Shown piece after piece: positions 18,484 to 27,272 of a stretch of DNA of 28,000 nucleotides. The notes beneath the pieces are model-generated. The model searched no databases. It saw only the letters and a program-made list of their open reading frames with translations, and was not told where the DNA came from. The stretch is taken from the NCBI GenBank assembly GCA_018136815.1, contig CM030932.1, positions 2,038,237 to 2,066,236 of the forward strand. Direction: 5' to 3'. The stretch comes from Isochrysis galbana (taxonomy: Eukaryota > Haptophyta > Isochrysidales > Isochrysidaceae). A program made the position numbers and the translations under genes. Positions within the stretch are counted from its first letter, which is position 1; each line of letters opens with the position of its first letter.

Positions 18484-18632
18484 GAGTTTTATTGTTGTGT
18501 TAGTATAACCTTAGTGCTGCGGGACCGTAGCCCTTCGACGGCAACGGAGCCCCTACCCCGCGATGGGGGTGTGCGCGGTTGGCGCATGGCTCGTCCGGTG
18601 TATGTGGCTAGGAATGCTAGCTAACAAGATGT
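18484..18632 (+). repeat. LTR-like dispersed repeat, plus copy
   Basis: It is paired with the inverted copy at 9945-10092. The preceding TGGTATGCGTCAGAG (about 18472) resembles a retroelement primer-binding site (TGGTATCAGAG) with a three-base interruption, and the copia integrase remnant lies about 400 bp downstream in the same orientation. Confidence 0.55.
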
Positions 18633-19039
18633 CATACGACGCTATAAGTTCTAACGTGGTACCCCCGCCGAGAGGTCACCGCAATCTCCATGACACCAGC
18701 GCGCGCGTCGACGCTCAAGGGTGCAACACATCATCGAATGGACTCGACGAATTCGATGAAAATCTTTTTTTCGAATTTGTGGCTGCCGAGCGGGCCACAC
18801 GTTCCAACAACTGGTGGGACCTGGACAATATGGTCAATCTACACCTACACAAATTCTTCAGTGGTGGCCGATGCCAGATCCGCAAGCATTCACCAGTTCT
18901 CAAGGGTGGGAAGGACACTTTACACTTTACCACATCGAATCACTCCAAGCACCCCTCAGCTCTTACTTCTACGGCTGTGGGGGTCGTGCGACGAAAGCAA
19001 CGGCCGTCCGCTCTGCACCACGGCGCTGGCAGGACAATC

Positions 19040-19254
19040 CGCGCGTCATGTTAGCCCACTCTGGTTATGACGGTATGAAATCGCTATTATGGCCATTCTT
19101 AATGCAATACGCGTGTGAAATTCAACGGGCACTACCGACGTCCGCCAACCATCAAGGCGCTAGTCCCTACGAGCTCCTCGCACATCATCCTTACTCCCTA
19201 TCGAAATTCAAGGTAATGTTTTGCGATTGCTTCGCCCGGAAGCGCTTGGCCTAG
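19040..19254 (+). mobile_element. Ty1/copia integrase remnant
   Basis: The frame reads RVMLAHSG, then WPFLMQYACEIQRALPTSAN, HQGASPYELL and LSKFKVMFCDCFARK. This is the end of the copia integrase core (A..Y..N.LPT...G.SPYEL......LS..KVFGC). The Asp/Glu catalytic residues upstream are lost or out of frame, and upstream frames (18690-19040) are scrambled. It is a decayed fragment, not functional. Confidence 0.75.
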
Positions 19255-19662
19255 CAGAGCGGCTGGCCTGAGACGCACCTACAACCCGCCCCGAGCCCAA
19301 CTTGAAGGCGCTAAAACACCGCGCAACAAAAAGAGCTTCAAGGACGACAAGACGCCCGAACGACACGAAAAATAAACAAGCCACCCAGTGACACAGGAGA
19401 AAGGCGAGAACATTCGCTGGGGACAAGTGCACCCGATCCAACCCAACTCCCCCCAACAACCTGAGCCCCTAAGTAGAGCACAAGGGGAGGAGCCGCAAGG
19501 CGGGTAGTGAGGAGTGAGGAGGGAAGGAGCGTGGCTACGAAAGTGGATCTCAGTGCCGCGCGCGAGGCGAGAACATTAAAAGGTTTTTTTTTTGAGTTTT
19601 CACATCTTCTTCGTCTTTTTCTCACACCCCTCCTCCTCGATCCTGTTGTCAATGTCGTTCTG
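19255..19662. other. Intergenic, retroelement flank and 3' UTR
   Basis: No gene. The end (about 19600-19662), read on the minus strand, continues in frame after the TAG of the next gene for 19 codons to a TGA. Confidence 0.35.
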
Positions 19663-20064
19663 CTAGCAGGCGACCATGTCGCTTGGCTGATCCTGGGTGG
19701 CGAGGTCCGTGATGCGTGCGAGGACGGCCTTCTGGTTCTCCATCCAGAGTTTGCCAGCTGCTCGGCGCACTTGCACCATGGGACTCGTTTCACCGTACGC
19801 GACCGCCGTGATGTATTCCATGCAGAGGTACGCGACGGCCGCCTCGTCTCCAATGTATTTGGTCTTGGGGATCTTCTCGTACTCGTCAGAATAGTCGCCG
19901 ACGAGCATGAGTTTTGCCTTGCACCAACGGCCCATGTACGGCTCGATGAGTGCCCACATCGACGGGGGGTAGCGTTCCTTGGCCAGATCCACGTACGCGG
20001 AAGTCTCCACATCCACGGCCCATGCCGGAGGCTGTGACGAGCAGCATCGCCAAGATGGCACCAC
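19663..20064 (-). CDS. Unrecognised, possibly lumenal or secreted helical protein
   Basis: About 120 residues of balanced, helix-favouring sequence (for example YVDLAKERYPPSMWALIEPY and AAVAYLCMEYITAVAYGE) read as real coding sequence, but I do not recognise the family. Just upstream, a hydrophobic leader (MSGAILAMLLVTA) lies in a different frame from the AWAVDVETSAYVDLAK start of the mature-like part. AWA would be a typical signal cleavage site. Either one base is missing or inserted, or the true first exon lies further upstream and splices at a CACAG near 20030. The frame ends at a TAG, after which the same frame stays open for 19 more codons. A four-helix thylakoid-lumen protein is one possibility, with no direct evidence. 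The LTR-like repeat at 20237 sits close upstream. Confidence 0.5.
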   Translation of the reverse strand: MVPSWRCCSSQPPAWAVDVETSAYVDLAKERYPPSMWALIEPYMGRWCKAKLMLVGDYSDEYEKIPKTKYIGDEAAVAYLCMEYITAVAYGETSPMVQVRRAAGKLWMENQKAVLARITDLATQDQPSDMVAC

Positions 20065-20236
20065 TCATGCCCTCCTCCATATGCTCGCAGAACTTGAGGG
20101 CTGGGCTGCGGATCTCGCGGAGCCGTATATGGGGGTGAAAATAAAATTTGGCTGATTTATGCCCCATGTGCTAGTGGAATCATACTGTGTAAATGAGCTC
20201 CTACTGTGTAATTGAGCCCATGTTGTCTATTCATCA

Positions 20237-20480
20237 CGTAGGTCGGTCTGCCTCAATGGGTGTTCCCTCATTGTAGCTTGTAGCTTGTCGGGAGTTATAA
20301 TGCGGGAGCCGGGGGTTTGCGAGGGGGGAGCGATTTGAAAGGGTACATATGGCCGTATGTGTCTAGTGACAACACACACACGTCAAGGTGTACGGGCAAG
20401 TGGGCTGAGGGGTGTCGTGATAGTACCGGGCCAGTGGGAGTAGTGGTACTAACGGCCTCAGTTGTTTTTTATTATTATCG
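20237..20480 (+). repeat. LTR-like dispersed repeat, copy B
   Basis: It aligns with copy A (4873-5130) and ends in TAGTACC...GGTACTA and a TTATTATTAT stretch. It lies upstream of the minus-strand gene at 19663 and just before the LINE fragment. Confidence 0.5.
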
Positions 20481-20829
20481 GTTGCGGTTGCGGCCAAACG
20501 CGTAGTCGAGAGGTGGGCAGCCCGCAAGCGGCCGCGGGAGCCCGGGCGGGAAGGGGAAGGGCGATGGCGAAGGCTGCAGCTGCAGTGCTAAGCCCGTAGA
20601 ACTAGCCCGGTCACTCACTCATTTTAACCACTATTTCCCACCTCCCCTGGGTGTCCAAGGATTCCTTAGGGTCCCCCCCTACCTGCCCCGCCAACTGCCT
20701 CCCCCCTCCGAACGACCCCCTCCCGCCCCACGAATGGCAATGGCGTCGGTGAGGGACCCCCCTCCCTTCCCCCGCGCGTGGCGGGCTATTTTGGGAGATT
20801 GGGGCGGGCGCTCACGGGAGTGAATCGGA

Positions 20830-22032
20830 GTGGTGAATGTAGGGCGCATCACTATAAGAAACGCGGAGCTTCCGCGACGTCCGATCGCCCGCGATCGGCC
20901 GAAGAATGGCCTGGAGGTGGTGGCCATGCAGAGCCCAGAGCTCTCGCGAGCAGGGTGCGGAGTGGCGGTAGCCATTAGAAAGGACAGAAGCGACATAGTA
21001 GTAGAATCGTGGTCGGTAGTTATCCCGGGGAGACTGATAGTGGTTAAAGCTAAAATCGGGCATGAAACAATATCCTTGTCCTCTATATACCTAAACGCAC
21101 AACCTAGTAAACGCAAAAACGAAATCAAAATGTTACACGCGGCGGCGGAAATACTTCCCCACACCGTACTAGCGGGCGATTTCAACTGCGTAGAAAACGT
21201 CAACAGAGACACCCGTTCCAGCGCGGGATCGGCCCCTTACGCCAACACGGGAGGTAGAGCCCTAGCGAGGGCGCCCGCCTCGCACGGACTCACCGATGTA
21301 CACGTGCTAATCAATCCGGGCCTCAAGTCCCAATACACAAGATGCGGACATCAGACCCACACTAGGATAGATCGAATTTACGCCGCCGGATACTACTCCA
21401 CGTGGAGATGGCATAAGGCATGTATAGATCTAAAACTTTTCACGGGCATAGCGGCATCGGATCACCACCCAGTGGTAGCGACATTCGCAATAGCACCCCC
21501 CCGACGGGCTACGGAGATTGAGGCTAAGATCCCGCCGGAGATACTGGACGACCCGGAGGCACGAGAGATGATTAACCTCCTCTGGAGGCGGCAGTACCCG
21601 GCCCTCCCGGAGGAGGACGATAGGGACAAGCTCTCGATATGGACGGAGACCAAGAGGAAGGTATCCTCGATTCTCCTCGCTAAAGCGGTGGAGATTCGCA
21701 GACGGCGATCTTACGCTCAAACGGAAATAGACGCGGTAGCGGACGCTAGGAAGGCCCAGATGGTGGAGGTGCCCGGAGCAGCCCGGCCGGAGGTCATAGC
21801 TGAACTCAATCGTAAGGTAGTAGACAAAAGACGCACGTACACACCAGCCCCGACACTAGCGGAAAAGATCATAAGAGCGGAGGAGCTCGTTACGAAACAG
21901 TTTTTCAAAAGATTCACACCCAGACACGCCAACCTTAACGTCGATGCGGTTTCTTCGCCAAGGCCGATATTCGACAAGGTGTGCAAGAGTGGAGAGGGCA
22001 ATTGGCTCGGCCACTCAAGCAGCATTTTTTGA
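20830..22032 (+). mobile_element. LINE (non-LTR retrotransposon) endonuclease fragment
   Basis: A 400-codon open frame contains an apurinic-like endonuclease: GCGVAVAIRK, SIYLNAQPSKRKNE, VLAGDFNCVEN, TRIDRIYA and the ending SDHHPVVATF. The segment around the first catalytic glutamate (usually ALQET) reads VVAMQSPEL, so the Glu is gone and neighbouring residues are deleted. After the endonuclease come about 160 residues of charged linker (KRFTPRHANLN). The frame stops at 22032 before any reverse transcriptase. It is truncated at both ends but open across 1.2 kb, which suggests relatively recent loss. Confidence 0.8.
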
Positions 22033-22755
22033 TGTAACGCTCTGCGCGGTCATTAGTAGAAGTAGATGAAAAAAACCCGTGCGGCTTGCCCGGTAGTGGT
22101 GCCAAGTTAGCCGCTCTAGCCCTCGGCGACGAGCGGTTTACGTGAGCGTCTTGAGTTTTGTGACACTTTAGTACATATTGAAGTCGAAGAAAAAGAGTAT
22201 GACTTATGGTCCAGTGTGCATAGAAGTAGGCCTTGTGAACTTAGTGAGCCGGCGTCAAAAATTTTCTTATTATTCGATGTTTGTGCTTCGCATAAAGGGC
22301 CTCACTAAAATATACCGGAGGGGGGCCCGACAGTATTTCTCGTCGCCGTCTTCGAAGGCCTGAAATGCGGAATTTTTCAAAAATTTCGCCGGAGAACCCC
22401 GCATTTTTTTTGCTGATCCATGCTATCTGAAGCCATAGGGAGCTTATTTAGCCCCTCATTTGCTCATTGTAGTTGGTGCCCTCCGCACCCCCATAGTGAG
22501 TGACCGGGCTAGTAGAACGTCCCGTAAGGGCAGTAGCCGGGAATCGGCAAGGCATTTTTGGATTTAGTAGTATTGTGTAGTGTGGGCTGTGTACAAGATG
22601 AGCGCCATACGACACGCCAAACACTAGTTCTACCAACTAGTTGGACAATGGCGCACCCAGCAAACACTCATTCTTTGCGTGCGATTCAATGCGCTAGTGC
22701 AGAGGCCGAGGCCGTGCCATCCCACCGCGACACGAGCTATCCCATGGATGAACGC
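22033..22755. other. Intergenic, with nested inverted repeats
   Basis: No gene. AAATGCGG (22363-22370) and CCGCATTT (22399-22406) form a stem enclosing a second one, AATTTTT/AAAAATT (22371-22385), and a T run follows. A 12-bp perfect palindrome CCAACTAGTTGG is at 22633-22644. Confidence 0.5.
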
Positions 22756-24148
22756 TCAAAGTTCCCACACGACGGCTCCCTCCTTGACCATCTCCAAAAT
22801 ACTCGCGCGTGCCTTTGGCGGGAGCTCGGCAGGGTACCACACGCCCGGTGGCACCGACCCTCGGAGGATCTCGAGAGCGAATGCGGCGGTCGCGAGACCG
22901 ACGCACATTTCCAAGTCGTCGTGCGCAACACGAATGGTCACCTGGTGCGGGGCAAGGTGATGAGTGCCGTGGCGTCAGCTCGGGACTCAGCTGCTTAGCA
23001 AGCCGACGAGCCTTACCGCCTCGGCTTGAGCCACGCTCGCATGCACACCTGACGGCCATCCTTGCCGTAGGCGTCTACCCGCATGGCATTCGTCGCGCCC
23101 ACGAGCTTGTCCACGAGGCGGATGATTGGCTCCGAAAAGAGAGAGAAGGACTGCATCAGTTCGCGGTCTCCAAGGATGCTCGCAGGAATTGCCTTCATCG
23201 CTCCGAACACTACGCGATGTGCGCAAGGCGGTGGGGCCATCATGGGGTGAAGCGCAGCGACGGGAGTTCGCTGGTAGGCGAGCGCATGAGCCGCGCACAA
23301 TAATTCCATGGCATCGGGGCGGTTCCAAAGCGCGAGGCGACAGAGGGCACGCCGAGTGCTCGGTGACATGTGGGAACATCGGGGTTGTCCAGCAGCCACC
23401 CTGCACGCCTCCCAACGCCCGGCCCGAAGTCGACGTCTCGGCGCTCCGTCCATGGTTCCTTGTGCTCCTCTCGACCATCCACATAAGTCAACGGGCCCTG
23501 GCAGAGAAGGAGAAAGGTGGCACTCACGATCGTGGGCCCCGCGTTACCGGTCCCTGCGGTGAAGAAGGAGAGGTCTAGCTGTTTACACGCGCCGGGTCCT
23601 CCTAGCTTGCTCGTCGCCTCTGCAGCCATGAGGGCGGAGGCACCGGGCCAGATTCCTGCGGCAGTCACAGCAGGCACCTCAGCGTCGATGGCCACTTGAT
23701 GCAGCTCCTCCTTGGCCAGCCTGGCCAGTTCCCACTCGTCACACACGTCCACGTAGGCGACTCCCTCAGCTAGGCAAGCCCTCAGCAGCGTCGGATCTCG
23801 TCGGCCTTGGAAGGGCCCAGCGGTGTGCGCCACGATGGCGCGGCCGCGCACAATCTCGCGCAGGTCATCAACCGACAGCTCTGCGTCCATGCGGACAAAG
23901 TGGAGCGCTGAGGCTGGCACACCCTGCCTCGCCAGGCGCTGCTGCGCTCGCTCAAAGCTCGCAGCACTCCGCCCACCCACCGCCAAGCTCAGGCCACCGC
24001 CCTCGCGCTGAGAGAGCTCGTGGAGCCAGCGCACGGTACTCCCACCCACGCGACCGCTACCGCCGACTACAAGCGCGCTCCACGGAGCTCGCACGGTCGC
24101 CGACGCTCCCAGCGCGAGGCCCATGAGCAGCGCGCGCATCCGCATCAT
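22756..24148 (-). CDS. Saccharopine dehydrogenase-like oxidoreductase
   Basis: Three exons on the minus strand: 23299-24148, 23049-23209 and 22756-22941; 398 aa. Introns are 89 bp (phase 1, GTGCGC...TAG) and 107 bp (phase 0, GTGTGC...CAG). A hydrophobic N-terminus (ALLMGLALGASATV) precedes a Rossmann fold with ALVVGGSGRVGGSTV (25-39), then VAHTAGPFQG, YVDVCDEWEL, the exon joint APMPWNYLFGAMKAIPASIL, and LVDKLVGATNAMRVD. Exon 3 has the conserved ending VAHDDLEMCVGLATAAFALE, PPGVWYPAELPPKARASILE and WEL. The family acts on NAD(P)-linked substrates, and most members of this type have no assigned substrate. The first residues may be a membrane or organelle signal. Either adjacent ATG (24148 or 24145) could be used. 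Confidence 0.88.
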
Positions 24149-24630
24149 TCCGCTCGGCGTCGGCCTCTCTCTCTTCGGCCGGCGATGCTTGATCTGCCCT
24201 TCGACCCGCTCGTTGGTTGACGCGTTGACGCTTCATCACAAAAATAGTGTCTTCCTAAAATAAGTTCGAGGAGCACTATAGTGGCTTCGTAAAGATGAAG
24301 ACCCAAACGTGGCTTCGTAAAGACGAACACCCAAACACCGTGAGTGCACTGAATGCACCGGGGGTGCATTACAATGTAAGTAGAGAGGCTCTTGATTGAC
24401 TGGACGTGTAAGGGCACGGATGGCGAAGACGATGAAGGTCGCGTTCCGTCAAATATGGGACATCACTCAATTGAGTCATCGAATGTCTATAGTCGTTACA
24501 AAAACATTCGTATACTCTCACCTGAATGCCAACTTTTATAAGGCAGGAGGGTGAGCGCGGGGGGTGGAGAAGGCTGGGAGGACGACGAAGGCGTCATTTG
24601 GTGCAAGTTTCGTCAGATGCAGATACGCAG
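24149..24630. promoter_or_regulatory. Upstream region of the oxidoreductase with a 28-bp tandem pair
   Basis: GTGGCTTCGTAAAGATGAAG plus eight bases (24281-24308) is repeated at 24309-24336 with two mismatches, about 130 bp upstream of the start codon. A copy of the dispersed GTCGCGTTCCGTC motif lies at 24434-24461. No gene is seen. Confidence 0.4.
24434..24461 (+). repeat. Dispersed motif copy 3 (core GTCGCGTTCCGTC)
   Basis: The copy reads GAAGGTCGCGTTCCGTCAAA followed by TATGGGAC, matching 3044-3070 and the minus strand at 6855-6882. Confidence 0.5.
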
Positions 24631-24793
24631 ATGCCCAATAAGGCGTGGAACAAGTTACCCAGCTAACTACTTAGTTGGCTATCTACCAAGCTTTGGCACT
24701 ATCTTTAAGTAGGTACTTAGCCGTGGAGCACTATCTCTAAGTAGGTACTTAGCATTTGGGGCATAACCTGTTAATACCCAATTAATGCCGCCT

Positions 24794-24828
24794 GCGCGCG
24801 CGCGTGTGCGTGTGCGCGTGTGCGAGCC
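24794..24828. repeat. Alternating GC/GT tract
   Basis: A run of alternating purine and pyrimidine (GCGCGCGCGTGTGCGTGTGC and on) lies inside the hAT element. Such tracts can adopt Z-DNA. Confidence 0.6.
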
Positions 24829-24960
24829 CACGTAATGATAAGTAAATGCGCAAGCTCAAGCTCAATCACAATCAAGCTCTCACTCATTCACAATTGGCAA
24901 TCGGCAGCTGCGAGCAAAGCATGCTCTAAGCTTTCAGCATCTGCTTGGGATTCCTTGATC

Positions 24961-25005
24961 CTTGAGATCATGGTGCACCTTACCGGACTTAGAGAACATC
25001 CGCTC
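24961..25005 (-). pseudogene. hAT transposase C-terminal scrap
   Basis: ERMFSKSGKVHHDLK matches the conserved ER.FS..G motif of the hAT dimerisation region. The frame stops 8 codons later and no RNase H-like core is found upstream, so only a relic remains inside the element. Confidence 0.6.
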
Positions 25006-25582
25006 AACTCCATCCGGCCGAGCTGGCAGGCCTACCGAGACATTGTCGGGCCATCTTAGGGAGGACGGGCAGCCCACCCAGGCCGCTGGCCGCTGGCCGT
25101 TGGCCGTTGGTTGTGGTCGCGCTGCTTCCACCATGCTAACTAACACGTCGAGGTCTAGCTAAGTTGTCTTCAGCCGGCAGGTTCAAGGTTCAAGTACCGC
25201 GCCAATGCCCGGTAAGCACCACCTGCTGAACATGCTGAATGGCGGCACCGTCGTCCGTCGTGGGGAGGTGGCAATGGGGGCGGAGAAAAGGCGAGGAGCG
25301 AGGAGGGCGTGGGCGTGGGCGTGCGCACCATGGCTCAATAAAGAGTAAACTTAGTTGTAAACAGTAAACCCAAACCCAAACCCAAACAAAAATAGAAACA
25401 CTATAGCTAACCAATTACCTAGATATCTCAGTTATCTAAGGTAACTGGCTGGACTTCGGCATTATCTCGAAGTAAGTACTTAGCTGCAGGCACTATCTTT
25501 AAGTAGGTACTTAGCAATGAGTCACTATCTACTTCGAAGTACTTAGTGCTCACAAGACCCTGTTCCACGCCTTAATGCCCAA

Positions 25583-26195
25583 GACCCAAGATATTCCGTG
25601 GGTGGTCTCTCCGTGCTCCCTCTCCGCTCGCTCTCGCTTGTTAGCGTATGCGTCGCTGTCGAGGCCACCGGCCTGTGGGACTGTGGGACGACATAATAAT
25701 CTAACTGAGCATAAGTACCACTACTCTCACTAAGTTGGCCTCATGTGGGAGAGGGTCATGCTCCACCATGGCCAGCTGTGATTGCACCCGGTGGGTGCCG
25801 AATGCAGCGGACAAAGGCTCGCCATCCGTCACGAGTTGATCGAAGCCAGTCGTGGAGATGGCAGCCGGAGTAATGGGTGCCATTGGCGCAGCCTCAGTGG
25901 TCGTGGGATCACTCGGGCATCCCTCGGGAACAGAAGCTGCAGCGGGCAGAGAAGGTTCCCTGAGGGGTTCCTCCTCTGCGGCCGAGGACGTGAGCTTGGA
26001 TTTCGTGCTTGTCGAGTCGAGCGGAGCCGGAGGGCTCTGAGCCACTCCGTCGCGAGCGGCACCGGCGGCTAGCGCGGCGCTTTGGCCCTCCTCCCCGCCG
26101 GGAGTCGGGTGAATGAAATTCTGGACTGGGTCGGGCAACCCCATTTGGGTGTCTGGGGGTCCCTGCGCTCCGCCCCCACCCGCGCCCGTCATTTC
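25583..26195. other. Retroelement flank with inverted partial repeat copy C
   Basis: 25690-25735 on the minus strand matches the end of repeats A and B (GAGAGTAGTGGTACT, then ATGCTCAGTTA and ATTATTAT). A minus-strand frame through 25701-26150 is Pro/Ser/Thr/Ala-rich and could be an element linker, but has no motif. Confidence 0.35.
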
Positions 26196-26369
26196 ATGCG
26201 CCGATATCACTCCCTCCTCCAGCGCGTCGCCGCCGGCGAAGTGGCACTTCGCCACGTCGCGTCCGAGCACATGGCGGCGGACTTCCTCACGAAGTGGTTG
26301 CCCAAGCGCAAGGCGGACGCCTGCGTCCGCTACGCGACAAATTCTTGGGCGCACGTCGCCGCCGCCTGA
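26196..26369 (+). mobile_element. Ty1/copia RNase H C-terminal remnant
   Basis: The frame reads MRRYHSLLQRVAAGEVALRH, then VASEHMAADFLTKWLPKRK, the diagnostic end of copia RNase H (I..RYH..RE.V..G...L..V.TE.M.AD..TK.L). It closes at a stop at 26369. The catalytic acidic residues and the reverse transcriptase upstream are absent. A pyrimidine-rich stretch follows instead of a recognisable LTR. Confidence 0.8.
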
Positions 26370-27000
26370 GCCGCTGCACGCCCACCCCCCTTTCCTTTCT
26401 CCCCGCCTTCTGCAATGCGCTCGCCCCGGTTCCCGCTTCTCGCATTGGGGGGGGTGTTGCGGGTAGGGGGGGTTGCCCGTTCCCCCTCGCACGTCCCCGT
26501 TCATTAGGTTCCCTTCGCCCTTCGCGTGACTCCCTCCTCTCCCCCTCGCCCCGATCCCCCCTCTCTGCATTGCGTTCCTTTTCCCGCCATCGGGCTTTTC
26601 CCCCGCGTCCCCTTTCGTTCTTTGTTGTCACGCTCCGACGCCCTTTCCCCGCGTCGGCCCACTGGGCCCGCCCCCCCTCTCTCTCTCCTTCCCCGTTCTC
26701 TCCCCGAGTGTCTCCTTGAGTTTCCGGCCCCGTTTCATCCCTCTCTCTTCCCGCGTCTTTTCCCTTCCCGGTGTTTACTTTTCCCGCGAGTGTCCCCCCC
26801 CCCTTGGTTCTTCGTCCCGCGATCAGCGCCACCGCTCGAGCGCCCCTGTCCCCTTCTTGTCTGCCCGTGCTCTCCGTGCTCGTCACGCCCGTCCTCATGC
26901 TGCCCGAGGCCGAACCCTCGGTCTCCCCCTCGTCCGCACGTGCCCTCCCCGATCGTGTCCCTCCGTCCCCTGCGCCCCCTTCCATTTGTACTTCACATGT
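26370..27000. other. Long pyrimidine-rich tract (plus strand)
   Basis: About 600 bp are strongly C/T-rich on the plus strand. All frames in it are low-complexity Pro/Ser/Arg and I do not call a gene. Confidence 0.5.
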
Positions 27001-27206
27001 TAATGTCATGCACAGCCCTTCCACACCAACATGCACAGCAGCCACAGCCCCTCACCACTCATCACACCCACAATGATTAAAAGATACCTAGGGGGACTGC
27101 CACTGCCACACAAGGCACGCTAACACGCTAACACTAACGGTATAGAACCACAAACCACAAATGACACATTGGACATACATGGTGTAAGACACCCTGTGAT
27201 ATGGGG

Positions 27207-27272
27207 TAGAGGGGGTTCGCGGGGGGGGGTGGGGGGTGGGGGGGGGGTCTGGGGGGGCGGGTAAGGGGGGTC
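27207..27272 (+). repeat. G-run cluster (potential G-quadruplex)
   Basis: Many runs of 4 to 10 G separated by one to four bases occur on the plus strand. The rest of 27001-27800 shows no supported gene. Confidence 0.6.

Larger units (their letters stand above)
24631..25582. mobile_element. Non-autonomous hAT transposon with intact ends
   Basis: TAAGGCGTGGAACA (24639-24652) and its exact reverse complement (25561-25574) are flanked on both sides by ATGCCCAA, an 8-bp target duplication that fits the hAT consensus nTnnnnAn. The element is 936 bp. Subterminal repeats are present: a 27-bp unit at 24695-24721 recurs exactly at 25489-25515, with variants at 24728 and 25458. Its core TAAGTAGGTACTTA is itself palindromic, as expected for transposase binding sites. 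A minus-strand scrap at 24961-25005 reads ERMFSKSGKVHHDLK, like the hAT C-terminal dimerisation domain. No full transposase is present, so mobility would need a helper. Confidence 0.9.

Noticed and set aside
18472..18486. Retroelement primer-binding site TGGTATGCGTCAGAG
   Set aside because: It resembles the initiator-tRNA site only if a three-base insertion is allowed, and the other repeat copy lacks it, so it is mentioned but not called.
19338..20012. 224-codon minus-strand frame overlapping the lumenal-like gene
   Set aside because: Arg/Ser/Thr-rich out-of-frame shadow; the 19663-20064 frame has balanced composition.
25150..25210. tRNA-like A and B boxes (TAGCTAAGTTG ... GGTTCAAGTACC)
   Set aside because: Spacing is about 30 bases, too short for an anticodon arm, and no acceptor stem pairs. 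At most a chance match within the hAT element.
25366..25387. Interstitial telomere-like AAACCC repeats
   Set aside because: Only three units lie inside the hAT element, and they do not match a typical telomere unit with certainty.
26287..27045. 252-codon minus-strand frame
   Set aside because: Arg/Gly/Glu-rich translation of a pyrimidine tract; no motif.
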